A stretch of DNA of 64,000 nucleotides from Lacrimispora celerecrescens (lineage in GTDB: Bacteria; Bacillota; Clostridia; Lachnospirales; Lachnospiraceae). Made by a program: the position numbers and the translations under genes. Shown in pieces: positions 36,594 to 46,193 of this stretch (position 1 is the stretch's first letter; each line of letters begins with the position of its first letter). The notes beneath the pieces are model-generated. The model was not told the DNA's origin. It saw nothing but the letters and a program-made list of their open reading frames with translations, and ran no database searches. The stretch lies in contig NZ_JPME01000003.1 of the NCBI RefSeq assembly GCF_000732605.1, positions 124,151 to 188,150 of the forward strand, in the 5' to 3' direction.

Positions 36594-37697
36594 TCAGCCG
36601 GGGCCTGATGTAAGCCCTGGTGATAGCTGATATACGCCATTGCTTGAAGAATTGGAGCTGCTGCCGCCAGGAGTGTCATTAGAAGAACTTCCCGGTGCTC
36701 CGCTTAAGTTATTGTTGTCAGAAGAGGATCCTCCCGGCCCGCCAGAACCCGATGGAGTCGAGGTAGATCCGCCTGGCGCATTGGAGGAACCGGTTGATGA
36801 GCCTCCGGGGGTGTTCCCACCAGTTGAACCGGAAGGAGAACCGGAAGCATTTCCCTGGTAAGCTCCGTTTGAACCAAAGGTGTAGCTTGTTCCGTCAATG
36901 GTAAGGGTGGTGTTTGCTGCCATCTTACCGGTAGATGGATCAAGATAATAATAAACACCGGAAAGCTGTACCCAGCCGGTCATCATATGACCTGAATCAT
37001 TAAAATAATAATAGGAACCGTCAATCTGCAGCCAGCCGTGGGCCATCTTTCCGCTGCTGGTATCCATGTAATACTTGTTGGTTCCATCACTGAGCCAGCC
37101 GGTCATCATACGTCCCAGCACAGACTTGGTATCAACATTCAGATAGTAGTAGGCATTATCAATCTGTTTCCATCCGGTTACCATCTTGCCGTCAGAACCA
37201 AAATAAAACCAATCGCTTCCAATCTGCCCCCATCCAATGGTGCATTTACCATTTTCTTTGAAATAATACCAGCCGCCGTCCATTTCCCGCCAGCCGGCGG
37301 ACATGGAGCCGTCACCCTTCATGTAGTAGTAGTCATTGCCTATTTTTAACCAGCCCTTAACAAGGACGCCTGTATCATCCATGAGGTAATAGTATTTACC
37401 GCCGTCCTGTATCCACTTGGTAGCCATTGCGCCGTTGGAATGAAAATAGTACCAGTTACCGTTGATCTGTTTCCAACCAGTTGCCATAAAGCCTGTGGAG
37501 AGATCTAGAAAATAAAAGGTTCCATCGGATGTCTTTACCCAGCCCTTGTGGGTGGAACCATCCTGGTCTATGTACTTCCACTGAGTGCCTTCTGCTACCC
37601 AGCCGGTAGCCCCCCAGGCCGTGCCTGCCGGTATCAGAGTAGAGGTTCCCACAAGCCCTGCTATGAGCAATGCTGTCATTTTCTTTCTGTATTGCAT
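36594..37697 (-). CDS. Cell-wall-binding repeat protein with Gly/Ser/Pro-rich tail
   Basis: A 367-aa exported protein. A signal peptide ends near residue 29 (GTAWGA). Residues 30-280 are about a dozen choline-binding-type repeats of the form GWxxxxGxWYYxxxxGxM. Residues 281-367 are a low-complexity tail of Gly, Ser, Pro, Asn and Thr. No enzymatic domain is present, so it may be a surface scaffold or a wall-anchored structural protein. Its leader contains structured element B, which ends 42 bases before the start, followed by an AGGAGGAAGG ribosome site. Its own terminator lies just downstream, making it a single-gene unit. Confidence 0.9.
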   Translation of the reverse strand: MQYRKKMTALLIAGLVGTSTLIPAGTAWGATGWVAEGTQWKYIDQDGSTHKGWVKTSDGTFYFLDLSTGFMATGWKQINGNWYYFHSNGAMATKWIQDGGKYYYLMDDTGVLVKGWLKIGNDYYYMKGDGSMSAGWREMDGGWYYFKENGKCTIGWGQIGSDWFYFGSDGKMVTGWKQIDNAYYYLNVDTKSVLGRMMTGWLSDGTNKYYMDTSSGKMAHGWLQIDGSYYYFNDSGHMMTGWVQLSGVYYYLDPSTGKMAANTTLTIDGTSYTFGSNGAYQGNASGSPSGSTGGNTPGGSSTGSSNAPGGSTSTPSGSGGPGGSSSDNNNLSGAPGSSSNDTPGGSSSNSSSNGVYQLSPGLTSGPG

Positions 37698-37739
37698 ACC
37701 GTCCTTCCTCCTGTCTAGCCGTTTTATTTATGTGCTATA

Positions 37740-37884
37740 GTCCGCAGTGCAGCGAGTAAAGCCTTCGGCTTTACTCGCTCACGGGCTTTCGCCCTATGAA
37801 ATAAGACGGGTAAAGATTTTCTTATGTGCGGGGCACAACGAAAATCTTTACCCGTCTTATTTCGCACTGCTCATCGCTTTCGTG
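37740..37884 (-). ncRNA. Structured repeat element, copy B
   Basis: Read on the minus strand, it starts CACGAAAGCGATGAG and ends GCACTGCGGAC. P1 pairs GCAGTGC (37864-37870) with GCACTGC (37744-37750). P2 here is a perfect 24-base stem beginning GAAATAAGACGGG, capped by TGTGC-CCC-GCACA with the conserved TAAG on the 3' side. P3 is GGGCGAAAGCCC, and P4 pairs GCGAGTAAAGCC with its complement around GAA. Of the three copies this has the best-paired arms. It lies in the leader of the cell-wall-binding protein gene at 36594-37697, in the sense direction. Function unknown. Confidence 0.72.
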
Positions 37885-37887
37885 TAC

Positions 37888-37896
37888 ATTATACCA
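37888..37896 (-). promoter_or_regulatory. Extended -10 of element B
   Basis: Minus-strand TGG-TATAAT, four bases before CACGAAAGC, placing transcription start at or within a few bases of the element's first base. It is likely also the promoter of the downstream cell-wall-binding protein gene. Confidence 0.6.
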
Positions 37897-37958
37897 CAGT
37901 ACCGACAGGAATACCTAAACATTTTATTACGATTTGCGGACATTTTCCAAAAATATCA

Positions 37959-39782
37959 TTATTTGGCGATTATGAAGCATTTTTTGTAATAGTTTTTTGC
38001 ATAACGATACATGATTATGGTATATTCGCCAAATTCATCTCCTAAGGCTGCCTTGTATACTGCCCATAGACTCCACAGAAAACCGCCAAGAGCGATATAA
38101 GCATAAACGGTGAAACGTTCTTCTTCAGATGGCTCTCGTTCCAGGTAGATTCTTATTAGATCATCTGCTTCTTCTTCGTTGTAGTAGGAGTAAATCGCGC
38201 TCATACTGATATCGATAAGCGGATCACACATTCCGGAATATTCCCAATCGATTAAGCGCACGTTGCCATCGGGCATCATTAAAAAGTTATCGACCACGGT
38301 ATCAATATGGGAAAGGACTTTCTTATGATTCAACTTGTCCAATTGGTCTAAGAGCTCAGTCATCTGCTTACGGACAGCGGAGTAATCGTCAAACGGGATA
38401 CCCCCATGGGCCTTACATAGCTTTTCGTAGAAGTCGATCCGTTCGCGAATGTCAAAGGAATGGTCTACGGTAAGTCCGGATTTGTGGAGCCTTCGGATAA
38501 CCGCCATGCAGCGTTCCATTTCTTCCCGGCTGGAAGGGTTTGCATTATGAGTACCTTCATAAAATTCCGCAATCTTATATCCTGTTTCTCCATTAAAGTA
38601 AATGACTTTTTCCGTAATATCCAGACCGCTTAATGCATCATAAACTGCTTTTTCCTGCTGGCGGTTAATAAGAAGCTCTGTTCCGGCCCCCGGGATGCGG
38701 CAGATATAATGGCGGTCCTTAATTTTAAATAGGAAGGATTTATTGGTCATGCCTGATTTTAGGCATCGTATTTCTGTGATCTCTGACTCAGGTACTTTGA
38801 ATACGGTCGATACTAATTCCATTGCTTCATTATCGGAATGGTGCTGATATTTCAAATCAAAACGGCGAAGCTCTTCCAGGTTCTCAAATTCATATACTTC
38901 GTCAGCCGGTCTGCGGTTGATAAACAGGTCAATGTCCTGTTTTGCCTCAGGGATATGAGGAAGCCTCTTAGCTGCTTCTCCGGACAGCATTTCCATATAG
39001 ACATTTTCCCAGTAAAACTGTTCGGTTCCAGGAAGATTGTAATAATTTTCTAATACGGTGAGAAATTGCTCTGAGAATAATTTTGAGAAAAAAACCGGCC
39101 CATACATCACCCATTTGTCCTGGCCGCCTACAGATACATTTAAAATGCGTCCCTTCTTATTATAATCAAGGCACCATTCGGAGGTTTCCCCTTCCATGTA
39201 TGACGCGGAGTACCATGCACCGCCTTCATAGGCATGGTACATATTGTGGCGCATCCAGTTATCGGATGAAAGAACGTACATATTCCTACCACGGAGGAGC
39301 TCACGGGCATGATAAATGGTGGTCAGGGTGTTTTTCTGGGAATACTCAGGATTATATAAAAGCTTAACCTGATATTTGTCTATAAGGTATTCAAATTTTT
39401 CCTTTAAATAACCCACCACAATGGTGATGTCCCTGATTCCGGCTTCATGGAGCTGGCGGATCTGACGTTCGATCATTCGTTCTCCGAATACTTCCAGCAG
39501 GCCTTTGGGTGTTTCGAACGTTAAGGGGACGAAACGAGAACCGAAGCCGGCAGCGATGATGACGGCACCGTCTACCTTATTATCATTTAGAAGGGCTTGG
39601 CCAGCCGGAAGTAATTCGTATAGATCGTTGGCGTTTCCAATCTCAATGTATTTTTTTTCTATGCATTCCTTTATTAAGTTATTAACGGTTCCCAGGGAAA
39701 CGCTAAGCTCTTTTGATAAATCTCTTTGTGTGACTGCCGGGTTTTCCAGAATGGAACGGCAGATGATGACGTTACGATCCAT
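37959..39782 (-). CDS. Fusion of winged-helix domain, LicC-like cytidylyltransferase and LicA-like choline kinase
   Basis: A 607-aa cytoplasmic protein with three parts. Residues 1-62 look like a winged helix-turn-helix (PAVTQRDLSKELSVSLGTVN). Residues 70-300 are a nucleotidyltransferase with AAGFGSRFVPLTFETPKGL and VLSSDNWMRHNMY, like LicC, which makes CDP-choline. Residues 320-607 are a choline/ethanolamine kinase fold with HIDTVVDNFLM and LIDWEYSG, like LicA. Together these would turn choline into CDP-choline for phosphocholine decoration of wall polymers, the ligand for choline-binding repeats. Three genes for such repeat proteins surround it and a fourth lies 22 kb away. The substrate (choline or another amino alcohol) is inferred. 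A GGAGG site precedes the ATG. Confidence 0.85.
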   Translation of the reverse strand: MDRNVIICRSILENPAVTQRDLSKELSVSLGTVNNLIKECIEKKYIEIGNANDLYELLPAGQALLNDNKVDGAVIIAAGFGSRFVPLTFETPKGLLEVFGERMIERQIRQLHEAGIRDITIVVGYLKEKFEYLIDKYQVKLLYNPEYSQKNTLTTIYHARELLRGRNMYVLSSDNWMRHNMYHAYEGGAWYSASYMEGETSEWCLDYNKKGRILNVSVGGQDKWVMYGPVFFSKLFSEQFLTVLENYYNLPGTEQFYWENVYMEMLSGEAAKRLPHIPEAKQDIDLFINRRPADEVYEFENLEELRRFDLKYQHHSDNEAMELVSTVFKVPESEITEIRCLKSGMTNKSFLFKIKDRHYICRIPGAGTELLINRQQEKAVYDALSGLDITEKVIYFNGETGYKIAEFYEGTHNANPSSREEMERCMAVIRRLHKSGLTVDHSFDIRERIDFYEKLCKAHGGIPFDDYSAVRKQMTELLDQLDKLNHKKVLSHIDTVVDNFLMMPDGNVRLIDWEYSGMCDPLIDISMSAIYSYYNEEEADDLIRIYLEREPSEEERFTVYAYIALGGFLWSLWAVYKAALGDEFGEYTIIMYRYAKNYYKKCFIIAK

Positions 39783-40364
39783 AGTCGTGTGACCTCCGTA
39801 TAGTTTATAAATTAGTAAAATGGCGAAAGGTGTTCAGAAATTGTGATTATTATTAATATATGAACATTATACCTATTGTAATGGTAAATTGCAATAGGGG
39901 ATTGTGATTGGATTGCGGCAGAAGATTGTTTTTGAAGATTGTTATAAAAAATTGTCGATATATATTGAATACATATGCTTGAGAATTGATTGTCATGTGT
40001 TTATTTAATCATGTACTGTTTTGCTCTGAGACAAACTGAGATTGCTGTGTGTAGCAGAAAAAACTAGGTTTTTGGTCGTAAGTGATACTATTTTCTGGTG
40101 TTGAATCTTTGCCAATGATATGGATTATAAAGGAAAATGTGGAAAATAAATCATTGAAAACAAGATTGTACTAATAAAAAAACAATTTATCATTAATAAT
40201 ACAATTTCGTAATGATTATGTAAGAAAATGCACAGAGAAATGTTATAGCATTTTCCAAAAAAATATATTATACTATACCATGTGATGGAGGAATTGATAG
40301 CTTCTACCGGAAATGTTAATTTTTTTTATATTTTGCAAAAAATGCAAAAAAAGTAAAAAAGGTA
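39783..40364. other. AT-rich intergenic region between divergent genes
   Basis: About 580 bases of AT-rich sequence with many short ATTGT/TTGTAT-like runs. It holds the leader of the LicC-LicA-like gene on the left and upstream sequence of the 40460 gene on the right. No supported gene was seen. Confidence 0.5.
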
Positions 40365-40393
40365 TTGATAATTTCCATTATAGGAAGTATAAT
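40365..40393 (+). promoter_or_regulatory. Strong sigma-A promoter of the 40460 gene
   Basis: TTGATA at 40365-40370, a 17-base spacer and consensus TATAAT at 40388-40393. Transcription would start near 40400, which rules out the upstream in-frame start at 40313. Confidence 0.8.
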
Positions 40394-40459
40394 TACCTCG
40401 TAATGCAATTAGGAATTTCGAAGAGTATTTCAAAAAGAAAAAAGGAGAGTGCATTAATT

Positions 40460-42124
40460 ATGAGAAAGCAGACCAAATTAGTTGCTGTATTATCTACAGC
40501 AGCACTGCTTGCATTAGGCGCTTCCATGTCCTCTTTCGCAGCAACTGGCTGGCAGGAAGAAAATGGTACATGGGTGTACTATGACAAGAACGGCGATTTA
40601 GAGACAGAGAAATGGGAGAAATCAGGAGATAACTGGTTCTACCTCAATGAAGATGGCGAGATGGCTACCGATGCTATCGTTGAATACAACGATAACTACT
40701 ACTATGTAGACGAGAACGGTGCTATGACAGCTAATAAGTGGGTTTCCGTTGAGAATGATGATTATGACGGAGATGACGAAGAAGAGCCAGCTAATAACTG
40801 GTACTACTTTGGTTCCAATGGTAAAGCATATAAGAAATCTACCAACAGCCAGAGCGCAAACTTCAAAACCATCAACGGTAAGAAGTATGTCTTTGATGAA
40901 GAAGGTAAGATGTTATACGGCTGGATCAACAAAGAAGGCGAAAGAGAAACTACAGATGAAGATAAGTGGCAGAATGGCCTTTATTACTGTGGCAATGAGA
41001 ATGACGGAGCACAGACCATTGGATGGGTTCTGGTTGACATTGTAGATCCTAACTACGCAGATACAGACGCTGGATTCTCTAGCGGCAACGTATTTGATGA
41101 TGAGAATCAGACTCGTTGGTTCTATTTCAAGGACAACGGTAAAAAGATGTCTAAGGAAGCTGGTAAGACCATTAATGGCAAGAAGTACAGCTTTGATGAA
41201 TATGGTCGTATGAATGCTGAGTGGGTTAACTGGGATGCAACTCCAAGTGAAGCTAGTGCTAGCAATGCAGATTATGACTATATCAGAGGATTCCGTTATT
41301 ATGGAAGCCCAGAAGATGGCGCTAGAATTACCAAAGGCTGGTTCCAGGTTGTTCCGGATTCCTACTTGAATTCAGAAGATTATGAGGACGATGAAAATAA
41401 CTGGTATTATTCTGATAAGGACGGTAAGCTGACTGTATCTGCAATTAAGACCATCAATGGTAAGAAATATGCATTTAACGAGTATGGTGTAATGCAGGAT
41501 GGATTAAAGGCAGTTAAGTTCGATGGAACAAGTACAACTGATATTGAAAAAGTTGTTGGAGATGGCGGAGTAAATGGCCACTCATACAAAGACGGTGATC
41601 AGTTTAAGAACAATATATCTGATCTGATTACTGAAGATGGTTACCGTATGTACTATTTTGGTAGCGGCGATGACGGCTCCATGAAGACAGGTAAGCAGAC
41701 TGTAACTATCGATGGAGAGGCTTATTCATTCTTATTCAATAAGTCTGGAAGCACCAAGGGCCAGGGCAAATTCGGCGTTGATAGTGACAAATATTACTTA
41801 GGTGGTATGTTACTGCAGGCTGATAAAGATGATAAGTATGCAGTTGTTAAAGCAACAAAATCTGGTAATGAATATACCAAGATGGAATTACTCACAACTG
41901 AAGAGTTCTTAGATGATGTTAAAGCTGAAAATGCACCTAAAAAGGGTTATACAGAGTTCTATGATGTTGCAGCTAATGCAGCAGATAAGGACGGAGTTGA
42001 GTATAGACTGGTAAATACAGCTGGTACAGTTCAGAAGAGCAAGAGCAAAGCTAAAGACGGTAGTGATCGTTGCTTCGAAGTTAATAAAGATAAGAAGATC
42101 ACAAGTGTATTTGTTCAGGATTAA
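40460..42124 (+). CDS. Acidic cell-wall-binding repeat protein with conserved C-terminal domain
   Basis: A 554-aa exported protein with a signal peptide ending near residue 27 (SSFAA). The frame extends upstream to 40313, but the promoter and AAAGGAGAG fix the ATG at 40460. Aromatic repeats (GxWVYYDKNGD, WFYLNEDGEM, YYYVDENGAM) match the choline-binding type but are longer, more irregular and rich in Asp/Glu. The last 120 residues include KGQGKFG and a region aligning with the protein at 61673-63013 (KGQGVHG), so the two are paralogues. Strong promoter and Lys/Asp/Asn-rich content suggest an abundant surface protein. Terminator follows. Confidence 0.87.
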   Translation: MRKQTKLVAVLSTAALLALGASMSSFAATGWQEENGTWVYYDKNGDLETEKWEKSGDNWFYLNEDGEMATDAIVEYNDNYYYVDENGAMTANKWVSVENDDYDGDDEEEPANNWYYFGSNGKAYKKSTNSQSANFKTINGKKYVFDEEGKMLYGWINKEGERETTDEDKWQNGLYYCGNENDGAQTIGWVLVDIVDPNYADTDAGFSSGNVFDDENQTRWFYFKDNGKKMSKEAGKTINGKKYSFDEYGRMNAEWVNWDATPSEASASNADYDYIRGFRYYGSPEDGARITKGWFQVVPDSYLNSEDYEDDENNWYYSDKDGKLTVSAIKTINGKKYAFNEYGVMQDGLKAVKFDGTSTTDIEKVVGDGGVNGHSYKDGDQFKNNISDLITEDGYRMYYFGSGDDGSMKTGKQTVTIDGEAYSFLFNKSGSTKGQGKFGVDSDKYYLGGMLLQADKDDKYAVVKATKSGNEYTKMELLTTEEFLDDVKAENAPKKGYTEFYDVAANAADKDGVEYRLVNTAGTVQKSKSKAKDGSDRCFEVNKDKKITSVFVQD

Positions 42125-42156
42125 TTAACTTTAGTATATAAGTTGATTATTTAATG

Positions 42157-42203
42157 GGTTGGTGTCTTAGTGTTGAAAATACACTAAGGCACCAGCCTTT
42201 TTT
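42157..42203 (+). terminator. Rho-independent terminator of the 40460 gene
   Basis: Sixteen-base arms (GGTTGGTGTCTTAGTG with one G-T type mismatch to its partner), a 9-base loop and TTTTTT. Confidence 0.9.
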
Positions 42204-43030
42204 ATGTCATTTGCTTGTTAAATATGGTTGAATTTCGCTATTTTCTCTAAAAGCGAAATGTAAGCTCTTTGTCATTAGTTGTGGTAGAATCATTTAGATC
42301 ATGCTTCATTCTTGCATTTATAACTATTTTGATTACTGATTCTATCGTATGTAGTTTTTTGCATGCAAAACAATTCTCTGCAATTACCGATTGCTATATT
42401 CTATGATGAATAATGAAGTATACAGTTCCAGAATTGCTAAAAGTTGTAGATTCAATAAGAAATTTGATTTAGTGCAATGGCCTTTTGTTGAATCCCTTGT
42501 AACACCATTCGCTGCGCCATATAAAAGCATTTATGACTTTTTCCTTCTAACTAAGAGATTTATGGCACATTTTTTTATTCTGTTTTATCGCAATCCATGG
42601 CATTTGCAACTTAATTATCAAATTCCTGTTACCGCTCATGGTAAGATACTATTTGGCAGATGTCTTAATGTGAGCCCAAGCAGTTCATTATAATAGAACA
42701 TCAGGGGACAGGCTTTCCTATTCGATAAAGCCATTTGTGTACATAGTTGATGGTCCACATGTAAAGTATAAATATTACATGAATTGCCAGCAAGTATGAA
42801 TTGATAATTATCGGTGATTATGTTATTCTTGATTTTAATCATGGCATACGTCGGAAATGATATAGGGTAGTTTACAGTGTCTTCCCTAGGAAATAGCGTT
42901 AACATATACATTCGTAGATCTTTCAATGAACTGCAGTAGGAATAAAAGCTTCTGCTGAGAAGAAAAGGTTACCAGGTTTTCATAATCTGATGGAGAGGAA
43001 TGTGTATTTCGTAGAAATATAAATGTATCG
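42204..43030. other. Gene-poor AT-rich stretch
   Basis: About 830 bases. Two overlapping ORFs of about 100 codons (42391-42693 plus, 42636-42926 minus) occur, but neither has a convincing ribosome site or a recognisable domain. An extended -10 like TGGTAGAAT lies at 42283-42291. It may be decayed sequence at the border between the cell-wall-protein block and the AT-rich polysaccharide locus. Confidence 0.4.
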
Positions 43031-43059
43031 TTGTTTTGAAGATACGCTTATGATAAAAT
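43031..43059 (+). promoter_or_regulatory. Candidate promoter of the AT-rich polysaccharide locus
   Basis: TTGTTT at 43031-43036, a 17-base spacer and TAAAAT at 43054-43059, followed by GAAAGGG before the start at 43086. Confidence 0.55.
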
Positions 43060-43085
43060 AGAAAAAACGAAAGGGATAGTTCATA

Positions 43086-44639
43086 ATGATGACATCAAGC
43101 AAGAAAACAGAAAAAGATAATTTTTTATCAATAATTCTTGGAATATACGTAGTTCTAATAGGTGTAGGTCTTCCTTTAGTTGTTAAAAATAGGTATTTTG
43201 ATATTCTAAAAGTTAAGTACTATTATTATTGCATTTGCACTATTTTAATGGTGATATTGGTTGTAGGATATTCTATCACTAAGGGGGCAAAGCAAACAAC
43301 ACAGTATTTTAAGAATATATCTTTAAGAAATCTCCTGAGAAATTGCACAGTAGCGGATTATGCAGTCTTAATATATCTAATGATTGCTATTATTTCGACG
43401 ATTACATCAGATTATCAATATGAGTCATTCTGGGGCAATGAAGGGAGATATACGGGCCTTTTTTTAATTACTTGGTATGTAGTTAGTTATTTTTGTGTGA
43501 GTAGATTTTTGAAGTTTAAAAACTGGTATATTGATATTATTCTAGCTGTAGGAATGCTTGTGTGTTTGTTTGGAATTACCGATTATTTTAATTTGGATAT
43601 TTTCCATTTTAAAATAGCTATGGTTGCAGAACAAAGATCCATTTTTACATCAACAATTGGAAATATAAATACCTATACCGCGTATGTTGGGATCTTAGTT
43701 TCGATTGCGGTGGTTTTATTTACAACAGATAGAAAATATAAAAATATGATATGGCACTATATCTGTATGGTGATCGGTTTTTTTGCTATTATTATGGGAG
43801 TTAGTGATAATGCATACCTTTCTTTGGGCGCCTTGTTTGGTTTTTTGCCATTTTATTTATTTAAAAGCCCAAAAGGAATTCGAAGGTATGTCATTGTGTT
43901 GGCTACATTTTTTTCTGTGGTTCAATGCATTGACTGGATAAATATTTATTGTGGAGAGAGCGTGCTAGGAATAGAAAGTGCATTTGAAGTGGTGATTAGT
44001 TTTCGTGGATTACCGTATTTGGTAATGAGTTTATGGGGGATTGTCATTCTTTGGTGTTTTATTGTCTCTAATAGGAAACATGAAGTCGAAGAATTTGGTA
44101 ATGTGTTCAGATATCTTTGGGCCGCTCTTCTTATTTCGATTATTTTAGCCGTACTATACGCTCTTTATGATTGTAATGTTGCTGGCAATGTAAGTAAATA
44201 TAAGAGTTTAAGTTCATATTTTCTCTTTAATGATGATTGGGGAACCGCCAGGGGATATATCTGGAGAAATGCTATGGAATGTTATCAGAATTTGCCGTTT
44301 TGGAAAAGAATCGTAGGATTTGGACCTGAAACTTTTGGCATTTTAATAATGCAAAAAACTGCTAATAATCCCTATAAGCAATTGTTTGATAATGCACACA
44401 ATGAATATCTTCATATGTTGACTACAATTGGAGTTGCGGGATTGATGGCTTATTTGACTTTTATATTTGGATATGTAAAGAGATGCTTATATTGTAGAGA
44501 TAAAACACCGTATATTATTGCGATAATGTTTGGTGTTATCTGTTATAGTGTTCAGGCTTTTGTGAATCTTAACCTACCAATTGTCACACCTGTATTCTGG
44601 CTTTTATTAGGAATGGGGGCCGCAAGGTATCCTGATTGA
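43086..44639 (+). CDS. O-antigen ligase/polymerase family membrane protein (Wzy/WaaL-like)
   Basis: A 517-aa membrane protein with about 12 helices. A long external loop before the last helices contains RGYIWRNAMECYQNLPFWKRIVGFGPETFG and DNAHNEYLHMLTTIG (given here in short pieces), where HNEYLH is the signature of the Wzy_C/O-antigen ligase family. Such proteins polymerise repeat units or ligate glycans to an acceptor outside the membrane. The locus also has an EpsG-type polymerase at 56297, so this one may be the ligase attaching the polymer to the wall or a lipid. It stands first in the locus, 150 bases before the initiating sugar transferase. Confidence 0.8.
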   Translation: MMTSSKKTEKDNFLSIILGIYVVLIGVGLPLVVKNRYFDILKVKYYYYCICTILMVILVVGYSITKGAKQTTQYFKNISLRNLLRNCTVADYAVLIYLMIAIISTITSDYQYESFWGNEGRYTGLFLITWYVVSYFCVSRFLKFKNWYIDIILAVGMLVCLFGITDYFNLDIFHFKIAMVAEQRSIFTSTIGNINTYTAYVGILVSIAVVLFTTDRKYKNMIWHYICMVIGFFAIIMGVSDNAYLSLGALFGFLPFYLFKSPKGIRRYVIVLATFFSVVQCIDWINIYCGESVLGIESAFEVVISFRGLPYLVMSLWGIVILWCFIVSNRKHEVEEFGNVFRYLWAALLISIILAVLYALYDCNVAGNVSKYKSLSSYFLFNDDWGTARGYIWRNAMECYQNLPFWKRIVGFGPETFGILIMQKTANNPYKQLFDNAHNEYLHMLTTIGVAGLMAYLTFIFGYVKRCLYCRDKTPYIIAIMFGVICYSVQAFVNLNLPIVTPVFWLLLGMGAARYPD

Positions 44640-44793
44640 TACTGAGCATTAATAAAATATTAATAATAATTAAGTCTATCTCTATATCACTAAATTTGCA
44701 TATCACTTATAATTATGATATACTTTGTGTGCTGTTAATAAAATAAGATGTCTGGAATTTTGTTGACAAAGAATATTTCAGGAATGGGTGTTA

Positions 44794-46191
44794 ATGATGA
44801 ATAAAGCAGAGCAATTTAAGACAATCATAAAATTTATATCGTCAACTGTATTACTTGCCATGCAAACACTTCTATATGGCTATACATGGATGACCTATTA
44901 TGGCAGCAATATTTGGGATGCCCCTTTTTATAGAAGAGGTAACTGGTTGGTGATAGCTCTATATGGATTGCTGTTATTTTTATTTATCAATACCTATGGT
45001 GGATTCAAAATTGGATATTTGAGAAAACTTGATGCGATATTCTCACAGATACTTGCAACTCTATGTGTTAATGTGATTACATATATACAGATTTGTTTGC
45101 TGGACAGACATTTTGTAGATATCATTCCTTTTTTGGGATTTACGTTTATTGAGGGTATCATTATAGCGGTTTGGGCCAATATCTATCAACTGATCTATGC
45201 CTGGTTGTTTCCTCCGAGGAGGATGATCCTGATATATGGTGAAAGACCGGTGTTTGGACTCAAGGATAAGATAAATTCTCGTGGGGACAAATATAACATC
45301 TGTGAGATGGTTGATATAAATAAAGGATTGGAGTATGTCTATAATAAAATGATTGGTTATGAGGCTGTCATAATTGGAGATATACCGTCCCAATATCGGA
45401 ATCAGATTTTGAAACGATGTTTTGAAAAATCTATCAGGACATATATGCTGACAAAGATATCAGACGTCATATTAAGGGGTTCTGATGACATACATCTTTT
45501 TGATTCACCGTTGCTTTTAGCCAGAAACTCAGGGCTTTCCTTTGAACAAAAAGTCATTAAACGATTGACAGATGTTTTGGTTTCATCTATTATGCTTGTG
45601 ATTGCTTCACCTGTGATGCTTGTGGTTGCGTTTCTGATAAAAGCATATGACGGCGGGACTGCGCTCTATAAGCAAGTCAGACTCACAAAGGACGGTCGGG
45701 AATTTGAAGTATATAAATTCAGAAGCATGATCATGGAAGCTGAAAAAGACGGGGTAGCTCGTCTGTCCATGTCAGGTGATTCCAGGATTACTCCTATCGG
45801 AAAATTCATCAGAGCTACCAGATTGGATGAATTACCACAGCTTATCAATATCATGAAAGGAGATATGTCCCTGGTCGGTCCAAGACCGGAACGCCCTGAG
45901 ATAGCAACAGAATATAGTGAATATATGCCTGAATTTGGCTACCGGCTTAAAGTAAAGGCAGGACTGACAGGGTATGCTCAGATTTATGGCAAATATAATA
46001 CTTTACCATACGACAAGCTTAAGCTGGATCTTATGTATATACAGAACTATTCATTTAGACTGGATTTAAAACTCATACTCATGACCTTTAAGATCATGTT
46101 TATGAAAGAAAGTACGGAGGGTGTTGATAATGGACAACTTACGGCGGCGACGATGGAAGATTATCGTGATTCTATCCGAAAGGAAATATAA
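44794..46191 (+). CDS. Initiating polyprenyl-phosphate sugar-1-phosphate transferase
   Basis: A 465-aa membrane enzyme that transfers the first sugar phosphate to undecaprenyl phosphate. Four or five N-terminal helices are followed by a CoA-binding-like domain (about 140-240) and the catalytic bacterial sugar transferase domain from about 250: KRLTDVLVSSIMLVIASP, QVRLTKDGREFEVYKFRSM, TRLDELPQL and SLVGPRPERP, all family hallmarks. An in-frame GTG at 44788 lies two codons before the ATG at 44794; the true start may be either. Which sugar is used cannot be read. It is followed 2 bases later by a GT2 gene. Confidence 0.9.
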   Translation: MMNKAEQFKTIIKFISSTVLLAMQTLLYGYTWMTYYGSNIWDAPFYRRGNWLVIALYGLLLFLFINTYGGFKIGYLRKLDAIFSQILATLCVNVITYIQICLLDRHFVDIIPFLGFTFIEGIIIAVWANIYQLIYAWLFPPRRMILIYGERPVFGLKDKINSRGDKYNICEMVDINKGLEYVYNKMIGYEAVIIGDIPSQYRNQILKRCFEKSIRTYMLTKISDVILRGSDDIHLFDSPLLLARNSGLSFEQKVIKRLTDVLVSSIMLVIASPVMLVVAFLIKAYDGGTALYKQVRLTKDGREFEVYKFRSMIMEAEKDGVARLSMSGDSRITPIGKFIRATRLDELPQLINIMKGDMSLVGPRPERPEIATEYSEYMPEFGYRLKVKAGLTGYAQIYGKYNTLPYDKLKLDLMYIQNYSFRLDLKLILMTFKIMFMKESTEGVDNGQLTAATMEDYRDSIRKEI

Positions 46192-46193
46192 AT

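Noticed and set aside
36640-36861. Pro/Glu-rich plus-strand ORF
   Set aside because: Antisense shadow of the low-complexity Gly/Ser tail of the cell-wall-binding protein.
40313-40459. N-terminal extension of the cell-wall-binding protein
   Set aside because: A consensus promoter lies within it and the signal peptide begins at 40460 after a good ribosome site.
42391-42926. Two overlapping ORFs of about 100 codons on opposite strands
   Set aside because: No ribosome sites, no recognisable domain, and they overlap each other in AT-rich sequence.
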